This document shows positions 1-7,386 of a DNA stretch of 10,844 bases, piece by piece. Made by a program: the position numbers and the translations under genes. Origin of the DNA: Rhodopirellula sp. (GTDB taxonomy: Bacteria > Planctomycetota > Planctomycetia > Pirellulales > Pirellulaceae); the NCBI GenBank assembly GCA_002714565.1, contig PAXU01000044.1, positions 14,049 through 24,892 of the forward strand, given 5' to 3'. The first letter of the stretch is position 1. Each line of letters starts with the position of its first letter. The notes beneath the pieces were generated by a model that was not told the DNA's origin, ran no database searches, and saw only the letters and a program-made list of their open reading frames with translations.

Positions 1-843
1 TCCGGGACACATTGTTTTGGTCAAATCCAGGTGGATTCCATGATGTTACTTGGTGAGCAAATACGCGATGTACGGGGCCCGTTTGCACTTGAAAATAATA
101 GGTTGCTTGTTGGAAAGTGGTCACAGCGGTTTTTGCCAACTCAACAGTCCGCATCTTCACTGTTTGGGCGATCCCTTGGTGGAGTCGTAAGTCTTGATGC
201 GCAGGTTGATTTGGAAGATGAAGCTAAATTCATTCTCCAACTCAATCTGGCTAACGGAGATTTGGCTTACATCGCACGTCGCCAGGGTGTTAACAGTAAG
301 ACGGCTGGTAGAACATTTGCTTCGTTACAATTACATGGCGTTGCAGGGAAGCGATCGACTTGGCAAGGTGACGGCCAAATTGATTTGCAAAAGGCGGATT
401 TATACCAACTTCCATTACTCATGTCCGTGTTTAATATCGTCAGCCTAAACGACTCTGACGTAAGGTCTTTTAATTCCAGTCATATCGATTTCTTCGTGCG
501 TGATGAGACGATTCGCATGAATCGAATAATCTTCCGTGGTGGAAATGTAGCGTTATACGGTCAAGGACGGATGAAGTTTGATTCTTCGATTGATTTGGAC
601 TTTTACGCGGCCGTTGGTCAGGGACGTAGCAATTTTGAAATCCCGCTTTTGCGCAACGTGCTAACAGAAGCTAGTCGAAATCTGTTGAAAATTGAAGTCG
701 TCGGTTCGCTTGAGAAACCGCGTGTCGAGAGTACTCCGCTACCCGAATTAGATGAAACGATGGAACGGTTTTTCCGGGATTTGAACCAACGCATTGCACG
801 GCCGCCGAACCCTGGTGGTATGCCAGCTATCAGGTTGAGGTAG
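1..843 (+). CDS. AsmA-like envelope protein, C-terminal part (5' end outside window)
   Basis: The reading frame is open from base 1 to a TAG at 841-843, so this is the last 280 codons of a longer gene. A GTG at 31 is in frame but has open codons before it and is not a credible start. The visible part is soluble and beta-rich, with alternating hydrophobic residues. Near its end it has the pattern typical of AsmA/DUF3971-type C-termini: a segment about Leu-x-x-Ala-Asp-Leu-Tyr-x-Leu-Pro, then a 'RMNRIIFRGGNVALYGQGRM' stretch and an 'SSIDLDFYAAVGQ' strand. In this superfamily such repeats form an elongated groove linked to outer-membrane or lipid transport, and the protein is usually anchored by an N-terminal membrane helix, which would lie upstream of the window. 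The family call is from pattern only. It ends 109 bases before dapF. No function beyond an envelope role should be assumed. Confidence 0.6.
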   Translation, partial: SGTHCFGQIQVDSMMLLGEQIRDVRGPFALENNRLLVGKWSQRFLPTQQSASSLFGRSLGGVVSLDAQVDLEDEAKFILQLNLANGDLAYIARRQGVNSKTAGRTFASLQLHGVAGKRSTWQGDGQIDLQKADLYQLPLLMSVFNIVSLNDSDVRSFNSSHIDFFVRDETIRMNRIIFRGGNVALYGQGRMKFDSSIDLDFYAAVGQGRSNFEIPLLRNVLTEASRNLLKIEVVGSLEKPRVESTPLPELDETMERFFRDLNQRIARPPNPGGMPAIRLR

Positions 844-862
844 ACCACGTCTGTACCCGTTA

Positions 863-891
863 TAGACGAATCACACGGCCGGCAAGATAAT
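863..891 (+). promoter_or_regulatory. Candidate sigma70-type promoter for dapF
   Basis: TAGACG at 863-868 matches 4 of 6 bases of the -35 consensus. GATAAT at 886-891 matches 5 of 6 bases of the -10 consensus. The spacer is 17 bases. Transcription would begin near 898, leaving about 55 bases of leader before the dapF ATG. The 109-base spacer is the second-longest complete gap before xseA's, which makes a promoter plausible. This is consensus matching by eye, and such matches also arise by chance. Confidence 0.3.
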
Positions 892-952
892 GAGTAACCC
901 ACGCGTTCCAAACAGCATTAAATGAGAGACAGACTTAACGGAAACTGAAACG

Positions 953-1789
953 ATGCAATTCACAAAAATGCACGGCGCCGGAAATGACTATGTCTACATT
1001 GACTGCTTCGCACAGTCGGTACCGGAAAATGCTGCCCAGCTAGCAAGGGATATGTCACATCGACGCTTTGGTATTGGCGGAGATGGTTTGATTTTGATCC
1101 GTCCTTCGGAAACTGCCGACGCGAGGATGCAAATGTTTAATGCTGATGGCAGTGAAGCTGAAATGTGCGGGAATGGAATTCGTTGTGTTGCCAAGTACGT
1201 CTATGACCACGGTATCTGCCAGCGTGATCACCTAAGTATTGAAACAGGATGCGGTGTGCTGGAAATCGACTTGGAAATTGAGAACGAAAAGGTAAGTCGT
1301 GTTCGCGTGGACATGGGTGAACCAATTTTAAATGGACCGGATATTCCAACAGCCATCGCCGGAAATCCTGTTGTTTTGGAACCGATCACCATTGATGGGT
1401 TTGAGTTTGAAGCGACTTGCGTTTCCATGGGCAATCCACACTGCATCATTTTTGTTGACGATGCGACTGATGACCTGGTGTTAGGAATTGGACCCAGGAT
1501 CGAGACGAATGATTTATTCCCTGCCAAGGTGAATGTCGAATTCGTCGAAGTGGTTTCAACTGGCGAAGTTAATCAGCGAACATGGGAACGCGGTTCCGGC
1601 GAAACGTGGGCATGTGGTACAGGAGCAAGTGCTGTTTGCGTTGCTGGAGTACTTGCGGGCAAAACGGATCGCACCATTTTGAATCACCTGCTTGGTGGTG
1701 ATCTGGAATTGCATTGGGACGAGCAAACAAATCACGTGTTCATGACAGGGCCGGCAACGGAGGTGTTTACCGGAATGTGGGAGTCCTGA
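953..1789 (+). CDS. dapF: Diaminopimelate epimerase
   Basis: Converts LL-diaminopimelate to meso-diaminopimelate in the cytoplasm, the precursor of lysine and of DAP-type peptidoglycan. It is a cofactor-independent two-cysteine racemase. The protein is 278 residues, normal for the family. The N-terminus 'FTKMHGAGNDYVYID' (3-17) is a hallmark. The two catalytic cysteines are visible: Cys72 in 'MCGNGIRC' (71-78) and Cys221 in 'ERGSGETWACGTGA' (212-225). The conserved 'MGNPH' (159-163) is also present. The two halves form the pseudo-symmetric DapF fold with the active site between them. The ATG at 953 is chosen because the family motif begins two residues in; there is no strong Shine-Dalgarno sequence, only purine-rich bases upstream. 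The next gene starts 40 bases after the TGA. Its presence implies meso-DAP synthesis, in line with planctomycetes having peptidoglycan; lysine synthesis alone would also explain it. Confidence 0.97.
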   Translation: MQFTKMHGAGNDYVYIDCFAQSVPENAAQLARDMSHRRFGIGGDGLILIRPSETADARMQMFNADGSEAEMCGNGIRCVAKYVYDHGICQRDHLSIETGCGVLEIDLEIENEKVSRVRVDMGEPILNGPDIPTAIAGNPVVLEPITIDGFEFEATCVSMGNPHCIIFVDDATDDLVLGIGPRIETNDLFPAKVNVEFVEVVSTGEVNQRTWERGSGETWACGTGASAVCVAGVLAGKTDRTILNHLLGGDLELHWDEQTNHVFMTGPATEVFTGMWES

Positions 1790-1829
1790 TGTATCCCAGT
1801 CGACTTGATGTGTGCATAAAGGAATGATG

Positions 1830-2561
1830 ATGAAAATTGGCGGCAAAGGAATTGCCCGTCTGGGTGGCTTCGGAATCAGTGTCATGGTTCGACACTGGAT
1901 GAAGACACTTCGTTATCGTTCGTTTCTTGCGGACCCCTCGATAGATCCGGCATTGCCCAGTTTTGACGGTCCCGTCATTTTCCTGTTTTGGCATGAATAT
2001 ATTCCGTTTCCATTTTATCTGAGAGGACGTTGTAATATTGCGATGCTCTTAAGCAGACACCGTGATGCAGAATTATTATCACACGCTGCCAGGTACATGG
2101 GCTTTAAAACGGTACGCGGGTCAACCAAACGAGGTGGAGTCGCGAGCCTGCGTCAATTAATTGACAAGGGGCAGACGATGAATCTGACGATGACACCAGA
2201 CGGCCCGCGAGGTCCACGGCGGACGGCTGCACCTGGGTGTGTTTACTTGTCCTCGAAACTTCAGATTCCTCTGGTTTGTCTTGGATTTGGCTATGACAAC
2301 CCTTGGCGCGTTTCCAGCGCCTGGGATAACTTTGCAATTCCACGTCCTTTTAGTCGGGCAAGAATGGTGGCAAGTCCTCGCATACAAGTACCCGAGAATC
2401 TTGATCGAGAGGGCATAGAGACCTATCGGCAATACGTAGAAGCCTCTTTGAACGAGTACACGGATGTTGCTGAGAAATGGGCAACAGATGGCACAAACTG
2501 GCCGGGACAACGGGTCATGCTGCGAGAACCATCACCGCTGGTTTACCGTCGGGCGGCTTAA
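1830..2561 (+). CDS. DUF374-type lysophospholipid acyltransferase-like protein
   Basis: Probably an inner-membrane-associated acyltransferase acting on a lysophospholipid or lipid A-type acceptor. The protein is 243 residues from the chosen start. Family hallmarks of DUF374 are visible: 'FWHEYIPF' (Trp54-His55), 'LLSRHRDAELL' (73-83), 'GFKTVRGSTKRGG' (91-103) and 'TPDGPRGP' (122-129). The textbook HX4D catalytic motif of PlsC-type acyltransferases is not present in canonical form, which is usual for this subgroup. Three ATG codons lie in a row (1824, 1827, 1830). AAAGGA at 1818-1823 is six bases from the third, so 1830 is preferred, but 1824 cannot be excluded. An in-frame GTG at 1812 is less likely because it precedes the Shine-Dalgarno site. 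The hydrophobic N-terminal region and many Arg residues fit a peripheral membrane protein. The acceptor cannot be read from sequence. A 140-base spacer follows. Confidence 0.85.
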   Translation: MKIGGKGIARLGGFGISVMVRHWMKTLRYRSFLADPSIDPALPSFDGPVIFLFWHEYIPFPFYLRGRCNIAMLLSRHRDAELLSHAARYMGFKTVRGSTKRGGVASLRQLIDKGQTMNLTMTPDGPRGPRRTAAPGCVYLSSKLQIPLVCLGFGYDNPWRVSSAWDNFAIPRPFSRARMVASPRIQVPENLDREGIETYRQYVEASLNEYTDVAEKWATDGTNWPGQRVMLREPSPLVYRRAA

Positions 2562-2599
2562 TATTCAGCTGCGACGGACAGCGGTGCCAATCTACTGGG

Positions 2600-2627
2600 T
2601 TCCTATGTTTTTTTCACGCGATACAAT
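2600..2627 (+). promoter_or_regulatory. Weak promoter candidate before xseA
   Basis: The 140-base spacer 2562-2701 has no gene that I can support. It contains TACAAT at 2622-2627 (5 of 6 to the -10 consensus) with TTCCTA at 2600-2605 (3 of 6 to the -35) and a 16-base spacer. A T-rich run lies in between. Transcription would start near 2634. The length of the spacer compared with the tight genes downstream makes a promoter here reasonable, but the -35 match is poor. Confidence 0.22.
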
Positions 2628-2701
2628 TGGGAAACGTGGGGATTTCCACGATACGTCGTTATGCTGCTTATGTGACACGAAGAGTCAATGGGCGTCCTAA
2701 A

Positions 2702-3979
2702 ATGAATAGCCAGAGTTTGTTCGAATCGTCTCCCGAAGAGAATTCTGAATCACAAGATGATCAACAGCAGGTGCTTTCGGTATCCGAAGTCAATCATCTG
2801 GTGAAGCAGTTGGTGAATGAGGCGTTTCCCACGATGTGGGTGAGCGGTGAGATTTCGGACATTGCCCGGCCGCGAAGTGGTCATCTGTATTTCAATTTAA
2901 AAGACGCCGATGGGCAATTGCGCGGAGTGATTTGGCGAGGATCAGCCGAAAAGCTTGCGTTTACCCCGGAAGACGGGCAGGAAGTGCTCTGTCGTGGCAA
3001 GCTGGACGTGTATCCACCGCAGGGTAGTTACCAACTGATTGTTCGTCATATGCAGCCACTTGGTGAAGGTGCCATGCAGGTGGCGCTGCGGCAGCTTAAA
3101 GCGAAGCTTGAATCCGAAGGTCTGTTTGATCCGGTAAATAAGAAACCACTGCCGGGATTCCCCAAACGAATCGGAATTGTGACGAGTCCTTCAGGTGCTG
3201 CAGTACGCGACTTTTTGGAAGTTGTCCGCGGCCGGATGGGTGGTATTCATGTTTTTGTGATTCCAGCGAAAGTGCAAGGTGCCGGTGCCGCCAATGAAAT
3301 AGCAAACGCGATACGGTTGGCGAATTCACTGAGTGATCCTCTGGATGTTCTGGTCGTAGGCCGTGGCGGTGGATCGCTTGAGGACTTGTGGTGTTTTAAC
3401 GAAGAAGCCGTTGTACGGGCGATATTTGAATCACATGTACCGGTTGTGTCTGCTGTTGGCCATGAGATTGATGTGACTCTGGCCGATCATGTGGCCGATA
3501 TACGTGCTTTAACGCCAACACATGCCGGTGAGCTTGTTGTGCCATCGCGAGATGCATTGATGACAGAAGTAGATCAACTTGCATTTCGCATGAGAAATCG
3601 AATTGAACGGATGGTACAGCAGGGAAAACAGCGTCTCGAGGCGTTAGCATCGCGTCCGGTATTACGAAGACCAGAAGAAATGTTTTCCGTCTTAGCACGT
3701 CGCGTAGACGAATTGGAATTGCGAAGCGAACGAGCTATCGATACTCAACTATCCAAGAGCAACGAACGACTTGGTCTGTTTGCAGCACAATTGCAGTCAC
3801 TCAGTCCACTTGCTGTGCTTAGCCGTGGCTATAGTGTAACCAGTGACTCTGACAATAAAGTGATTTCCAGTATTCGTGATGTGTCGGCAGATCACCTGAT
3901 AACAACCCGCATTTCTGATGGCCGAATTATCAGTCGCGTGGAGTCCACTCAGTCAGATTCTGACGAACCGAAAAGCTAA
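2702..3979 (+). CDS. xseA: Exonuclease VII large subunit
   Basis: Catalytic subunit of exonuclease VII, which degrades single-stranded DNA from both ends into oligonucleotides and works in mismatch repair and recombination with XseB. From the ATG at 2702 it has 425 residues, slightly short of the E. coli protein (about 456). An N-terminal OB-fold domain (about 24-120) has 'LSVSEVNHLVKQLV' and 'WVSGEISDIARPRSGHLYFN'. The nuclease domain begins with 'FPKRIGIVTSPSGAAVRDFL' (153-172). It contains the signature 'GRGGGSLEDLWCFNEE' (220-235) and 'VSAVGHEIDVTLADHVAD' (249-266), followed by a coiled-coil region (about 285-380) expected to bind XseB. The frame stays open for another 75 codons upstream to 2477, but that part overlaps the preceding gene and resembles nothing in the family, so 2702 is the start. 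The site lacks a clear Shine-Dalgarno sequence. Residues 9-23 are rich in Glu, Ser, Asp and Gln and likely disordered. Confidence 0.95.
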   Translation: MNSQSLFESSPEENSESQDDQQQVLSVSEVNHLVKQLVNEAFPTMWVSGEISDIARPRSGHLYFNLKDADGQLRGVIWRGSAEKLAFTPEDGQEVLCRGKLDVYPPQGSYQLIVRHMQPLGEGAMQVALRQLKAKLESEGLFDPVNKKPLPGFPKRIGIVTSPSGAAVRDFLEVVRGRMGGIHVFVIPAKVQGAGAANEIANAIRLANSLSDPLDVLVVGRGGGSLEDLWCFNEEAVVRAIFESHVPVVSAVGHEIDVTLADHVADIRALTPTHAGELVVPSRDALMTEVDQLAFRMRNRIERMVQQGKQRLEALASRPVLRRPEEMFSVLARRVDELELRSERAIDTQLSKSNERLGLFAAQLQSLSPLAVLSRGYSVTSDSDNKVISSIRDVSADHLITTRISDGRIISRVESTQSDSDEPKS

Positions 3980-4005
3980 CTACTTGAATGAGGAATTGAT
4001 CAAAG

Positions 4006-4356
4006 ATGGCTGATGAGCAGAAAAAAATCTCTTTTGAAGAAGCGCTTGGCCAATTGGAACAAGTCGTTCAGTCATTAGAAGATGGTGAACTTGGTCTGAA
4101 TGAATCACTCGAAGAATACCAGCGTGGTGTGGACTTGTTGAAACAATGTCACGCAACCCTGGAAGATGCCCAACGTAAAGTCGAGTTGCTAACAGGAGTC
4201 ACTGATGGCAACCCTGAGACACAACCGATCGATGACTCGGAAATGGATTTAGATGAGAAACAGGCATCCCGTAGCCAGCGCCGTACGGGTAACTCTGCCG
4301 ATGAGACAGCCGAAGCCGAATCCGGCGATGTGGACGATTCAGATACTCTCTTTTAG
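4006..4356 (+). CDS. xseB: Exonuclease VII small subunit with long acidic tail
   Basis: Small subunit that coats the coiled coil of XseA and controls exonuclease VII activity. Residues 9-62 contain the conserved family core: 'SFEEALGQLEQVVQSLEDGE' (9-28), then Leu-Asn-Glu-Ser-Leu-Glu-Glu-Tyr and 'RGVDLLKQC', forming two helices. At 116 residues it is longer than the usual ~80. The extra length is a C-terminal tail (64-116) with 16 Asp/Glu and only 4 Lys/Arg, likely disordered. It starts 26 bases after xseA, with GAGGA at 3990-3994 eleven bases before the ATG, so the two subunits are almost certainly co-transcribed. ispA follows after 50 bases. Confidence 0.94.
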   Translation: MADEQKKISFEEALGQLEQVVQSLEDGELGLNESLEEYQRGVDLLKQCHATLEDAQRKVELLTGVTDGNPETQPIDDSEMDLDEKQASRSQRRTGNSADETAEAESGDVDDSDTLF

Positions 4357-4406
4357 AATGAGCTTTATACTCAATTTGCCTATCTAAACCCCACCGAAAG
4401 TACTGA

Positions 4407-5303
4407 ATGCTAGCTGGCAACAGGTCCGAGTTGACCGAGATTCTAGAACAAGCGAGTACGCTGGTTGAGGCGAGACTGGTTGAGCTAACCAAGTTCAGTC
4501 AGGATTGCCCGGATGAGTTGCGTAATGCCATGCGACATATATTGCTAGCATCCGGTAAGCGATTGCGGCCGGCAATGGTGTTAATGGCAGCGGATGCCTG
4601 CGGTCAGAGAACTAACGCCAGTTTGGCGGCGGCCTGTGCCATCGAGATGGTGCATACGTATTCGTTGGTTCATGACGATTTGCCAGCTATGGACGATGAT
4701 GAGCTGCGGCGCGGGGTTGCAGCGTGCCATATTAAGTTTGGTGAGGCCACCGCTATCCTGGCTGGCGATGCACTGCTTACGTGTGCTTTTGAAACCCTGT
4801 CAAACTGTAATGATGACACGGACGTACTTATCCAGTGTGTTTCACAGTTGTCACATGCGGCAGGCGCGTCGAATATGGTTGGTGGACAGATTGATGATCT
4901 GGCTGCAGAGTTTTCCGTAGGAGACGTTGAACAATTGAAGCGAATTCACCGTCGCAAAACGGGCGCAATGTTTCGAGCGGCTGTAAAAATGGGGGCAATT
5001 TCTGCTCGGGCAACTGATCAGCAGGTTGAAGCACTTGACCAATATGCATGTGCATTAGGATTAGCATTTCAAATCGTTGACGATCTGCTTGACCTTCAGG
5101 GTGATACTAATCAACTTGGAAAGCAGGTTGGAAAAGACGCGGAACACGGAAAGCTAACCTACCCCGCACTACTTGGTGCTGAGGAAAGCAGTCGGTTAGC
5201 TGGAGAGTTGATTGAACAAGCAGTAGATTCACTTCGTATTTTTGAAGGCGAGGCTGAGCCGCTTGCACAACTCGCTCAATTTGTTGTTGATCGGCATAAC
5301 TGA
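4407..5303 (+). CDS. ispA: Short-chain prenyl diphosphate synthase, farnesyl diphosphate synthase type
   Basis: Condenses IPP with DMAPP and then geranyl diphosphate, giving a short allylic diphosphate for quinones, squalene/hopanoids and longer carriers. The protein is 298 residues, matching bacterial IspA (about 299). The first Asp-rich motif 'DDLPAMDDDELRRG' (90-103) has the two-residue insertion of bacterial-type enzymes. The second is 'FQIVDDLLDLQGD' (221-233). 'GKRLRP' (50-55), 'GGQIDDL' (159-165), 'KTGAMFRAA' (184-192) and 'GKLTYPALLG' (248-257) are all in place. Tyr85 lies five residues before the first Asp of the motif, which argues for a C15 rather than a C20 product; this is inference, and a geranylgeranyl diphosphate product remains possible. 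The gene sits between xseB and dxs, the classical order, with 50 and 56 base gaps. The start has little Shine-Dalgarno complementarity. Confidence 0.94.
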   Translation: MLAGNRSELTEILEQASTLVEARLVELTKFSQDCPDELRNAMRHILLASGKRLRPAMVLMAADACGQRTNASLAAACAIEMVHTYSLVHDDLPAMDDDELRRGVAACHIKFGEATAILAGDALLTCAFETLSNCNDDTDVLIQCVSQLSHAAGASNMVGGQIDDLAAEFSVGDVEQLKRIHRRKTGAMFRAAVKMGAISARATDQQVEALDQYACALGLAFQIVDDLLDLQGDTNQLGKQVGKDAEHGKLTYPALLGAEESSRLAGELIEQAVDSLRIFEGEAEPLAQLAQFVVDRHN

Positions 5304-5359
5304 CCTGCCGACTCAGCGAACCACTGGAAAATGCTACTGAAGCGTCCAATAAATAGACC

Positions 5360-7351
5360 ATGAGTGACATACACGATAACAAGAGCCATCCACTGCTTTC
5401 TCAATTAGAGGACGCGGTGCCATTGCAGTCGATGAGCAACCAGCAGCTTAACGATGTCGCTGATGAAGTGCGTGATGTACTTTGTACACTTCTTGAAGAG
5501 AGGTCAGCACACTTTGCATCCAATCTTGGTGTCGTTGAGTTATGCCTAGCCCTGCACAGCACATTTGACTTCAGGCATGATCGCTTGATTTGGGATACGG
5601 GACACCAAATCTATCCTCACAAGCTTGTTACCGGTCGATATAACCAATTCATGTCGATACGAACTAAGAGCGGGTTGATGGGATATCCTAACCCGGTTGA
5701 AAGTGACTATGACTTGTTCATGACCGGTCATGCCGGTGCAAGTGTGTCCACCGTTTTAGGTTTATCCAGTGGTGATGATATTCTTGGTCAGGATGATCGT
5801 AGAGCAGTAGCGGTCATCGGCGATGGCGCATTTCCATCTGGTATGGTCTACGAGGCGCTTAATAACGCTGCTCATCTAGATATACCTGTTATTGTGATTC
5901 TTAACGACAACAAGATGTCGATTTGCCCGCGTGTTGGTGGCGTTGCATCCTACTTCGATCGATTACGTACCAATCCGATTTATACAGGATTGAAAACAGG
6001 CGTAAGCGAAGTACTTAATAAGGTTCCAGTATTTGGAGATCCTGCGGAACGATTCCTGCAGCAGGTAAAGGAAGGTGTGAAAGCCGGACTTCACGGCGGA
6101 ATGATGTTTGAAGAGATGGGATTTAAGTACTTCGGTCCGATTGATGGTCATAAAATCGGGTTGCTTAAGAAATATTTGAAAATGGTTCGCGATATTGACG
6201 GACCTGTGATGTTGCACGTAATTACGGAAAAGGGACATGGATACGAACCTGCTCAGTCTGACCCGGTTTACTTCCATTCCCCACCGCAATTTAAAGACGA
6301 GATAAGTAATGCGACTTCTGCTGGCGTTGTTGAAGACGATTCAGAATCCGTCGAGTCACTACCAGCAACGCCACCGGCAACTTCACCAGTAGCAGCGAGA
6401 AACTACACGCACTTTGCCACGGATGCAATTTATGATCAGCTGCAATCCCGGTCAGATGCAGTTGTGTTGACAGCAGCAATGTGCCAGGGGAATAAGCTGG
6501 AGAAAGTGCGAGACGAGTTAGCTTCCCAGTTCTTTGATGTCGGTATTTGCGAGAGTCACGCAGTTGCCTTTGCTGCCGGACAGGCCAAAGCAGGTCTGCG
6601 ACCAATCGTTGCCATCTACAGCACGTTTTTGCAACGAAGTTTCGACCAGATATTCCAGGAAGTCGCACTGCAGGACTTACCTGTGACCTTTATGCTCGAT
6701 CGAGCCGGCCTGGCAGGGCCAGATGGCCCAACACATCACGGCGTGTTTGATCTTGGGTATTTGCGATTGTTTCCCAACATGGCAGTGCTGTCTCCCGGCG
6801 ATGGACTGGAATTGGCATCGATGCTCAGTTTTGCTTTAGAGCACGATGGCCCGGTTGCTATTCGTTATCCCAAGGCATTTGCTCCTGAGATTCAACGAGA
6901 AATTCCTTCTGTGGAAATGGGTAAGGCAGAGGTCATCAGCAAAGGCACCGATGGCACGATCCTCTCATGTGGAGCCATGCTATCTGAGTCGATAGTCGCG
7001 GCAGCCAGACTGGCTGATGAGGGCATAAGTGTCGGGGTTGTCAATACTCGCTTCATTAAGCCCCTGGATGAAGATGTGGTATCTAAAGCGTTACGGAACA
7101 GTTCGTTTGTGGTTACAGTTGAAGAAGCGGCACTTGTCGGTGGATTCGGAAGCGCGGTGATGGAGTTTGCGGAACAGCGTCGAATCAATACGAACCATGT
7201 GAGGCGTTTGGGAATCCCGGATATCTTCGTGGAACATGGTAACCGTGATGAATTACTCGCCGAGTTGGGTCTCGATGCGGATGGAATCTGTCGTGCCTGT
7301 CGTGAGATGATCGACGACAAGAACCGGTTTTCAGATGCAGTAGTTCAGTAA
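5360..7351 (+). CDS. dxs: 1-deoxy-D-xylulose-5-phosphate synthase
   Basis: Thiamine-diphosphate enzyme that joins pyruvate and glyceraldehyde 3-phosphate to DXP, the committed step of the MEP pathway and a source for thiamine and pyridoxal. It has 663 residues, longer than E. coli Dxs (620). Domain I (about 30-310) carries 'HFASNLGVVEL' (51-61), 'GHQIYPHKLVTGR' (81-93), 'TGHAGASVS' (122-130) and the ThDP/Mg motif GDG (154-156) to NDN (182-184). Domain II (about 349-515) has Glu398 in 'FDVGICESHAVAFAAG' (392-407), the glutamate that activates ThDP, and 'DRAGLAGPDGPTHHG' (447-461). Domain III is a transketolase C-terminal domain ending near 640. The linker between I and II (about 307-348) is roughly 20 residues longer than in E. 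coli and rich in Ser, Pro, Ala, Thr and acidic residues. The more usual 'AEQH' at the catalytic Glu is here 'CESH'. The ATG has no good Shine-Dalgarno sequence. Confidence 0.96.
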   Translation: MSDIHDNKSHPLLSQLEDAVPLQSMSNQQLNDVADEVRDVLCTLLEERSAHFASNLGVVELCLALHSTFDFRHDRLIWDTGHQIYPHKLVTGRYNQFMSIRTKSGLMGYPNPVESDYDLFMTGHAGASVSTVLGLSSGDDILGQDDRRAVAVIGDGAFPSGMVYEALNNAAHLDIPVIVILNDNKMSICPRVGGVASYFDRLRTNPIYTGLKTGVSEVLNKVPVFGDPAERFLQQVKEGVKAGLHGGMMFEEMGFKYFGPIDGHKIGLLKKYLKMVRDIDGPVMLHVITEKGHGYEPAQSDPVYFHSPPQFKDEISNATSAGVVEDDSESVESLPATPPATSPVAARNYTHFATDAIYDQLQSRSDAVVLTAAMCQGNKLEKVRDELASQFFDVGICESHAVAFAAGQAKAGLRPIVAIYSTFLQRSFDQIFQEVALQDLPVTFMLDRAGLAGPDGPTHHGVFDLGYLRLFPNMAVLSPGDGLELASMLSFALEHDGPVAIRYPKAFAPEIQREIPSVEMGKAEVISKGTDGTILSCGAMLSESIVAAARLADEGISVGVVNTRFIKPLDEDVVSKALRNSSFVVTVEEAALVGGFGSAVMEFAEQRRINTNHVRRLGIPDIFVEHGNRDELLAELGLDADGICRACREMIDDKNRFSDAVVQ

Positions 7352-7386
7352 TGCTGCATGAACCTAGAATGTGACCCGTATACGCT

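Noticed and set aside
31..843. GTG at 31 as the true start of the first gene.
   Set aside because: Codons before it are open to the window edge and the protein begins mid-domain, so the gene is truncated by the window.
848..868. CGTCT/AGACG inverted repeat after the first gene as a terminator.
   Set aside because: Only five pairs with an 11-base loop and no T-run; the right arm overlaps a promoter candidate instead.
2635..2650. CGTGG/CCACG inverted repeat before xseA as a terminator or operator.
   Set aside because: Five pairs only, and it overlaps an alternative GGAAA/TTTCC pairing; too weak to claim.
2464..2700. A 78-codon open frame overlapping the acyltransferase end and the spacer before xseA.
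   Set aside because: No recognisable protein pattern, overlaps a real gene in another frame and lacks a ribosome site.
6291..6668. A 125-codon antisense open frame inside dxs.
   Set aside because: Low-complexity, Arg/Leu-rich product opposite the linker and domain II of dxs, with no support as a gene.
6892..7320. A 142-codon antisense open frame inside dxs.
   Set aside because: It is a Ser/Thr-rich translation opposite a highly conserved coding region, with no family pattern and no ribosome site; a shadow of dxs codon use.
7377..7384. CGTATACG palindrome before nadK as a regulatory site.
   Set aside because: An eight-base palindrome is expected by chance in a window of this size; mentioned only in the gene entry.
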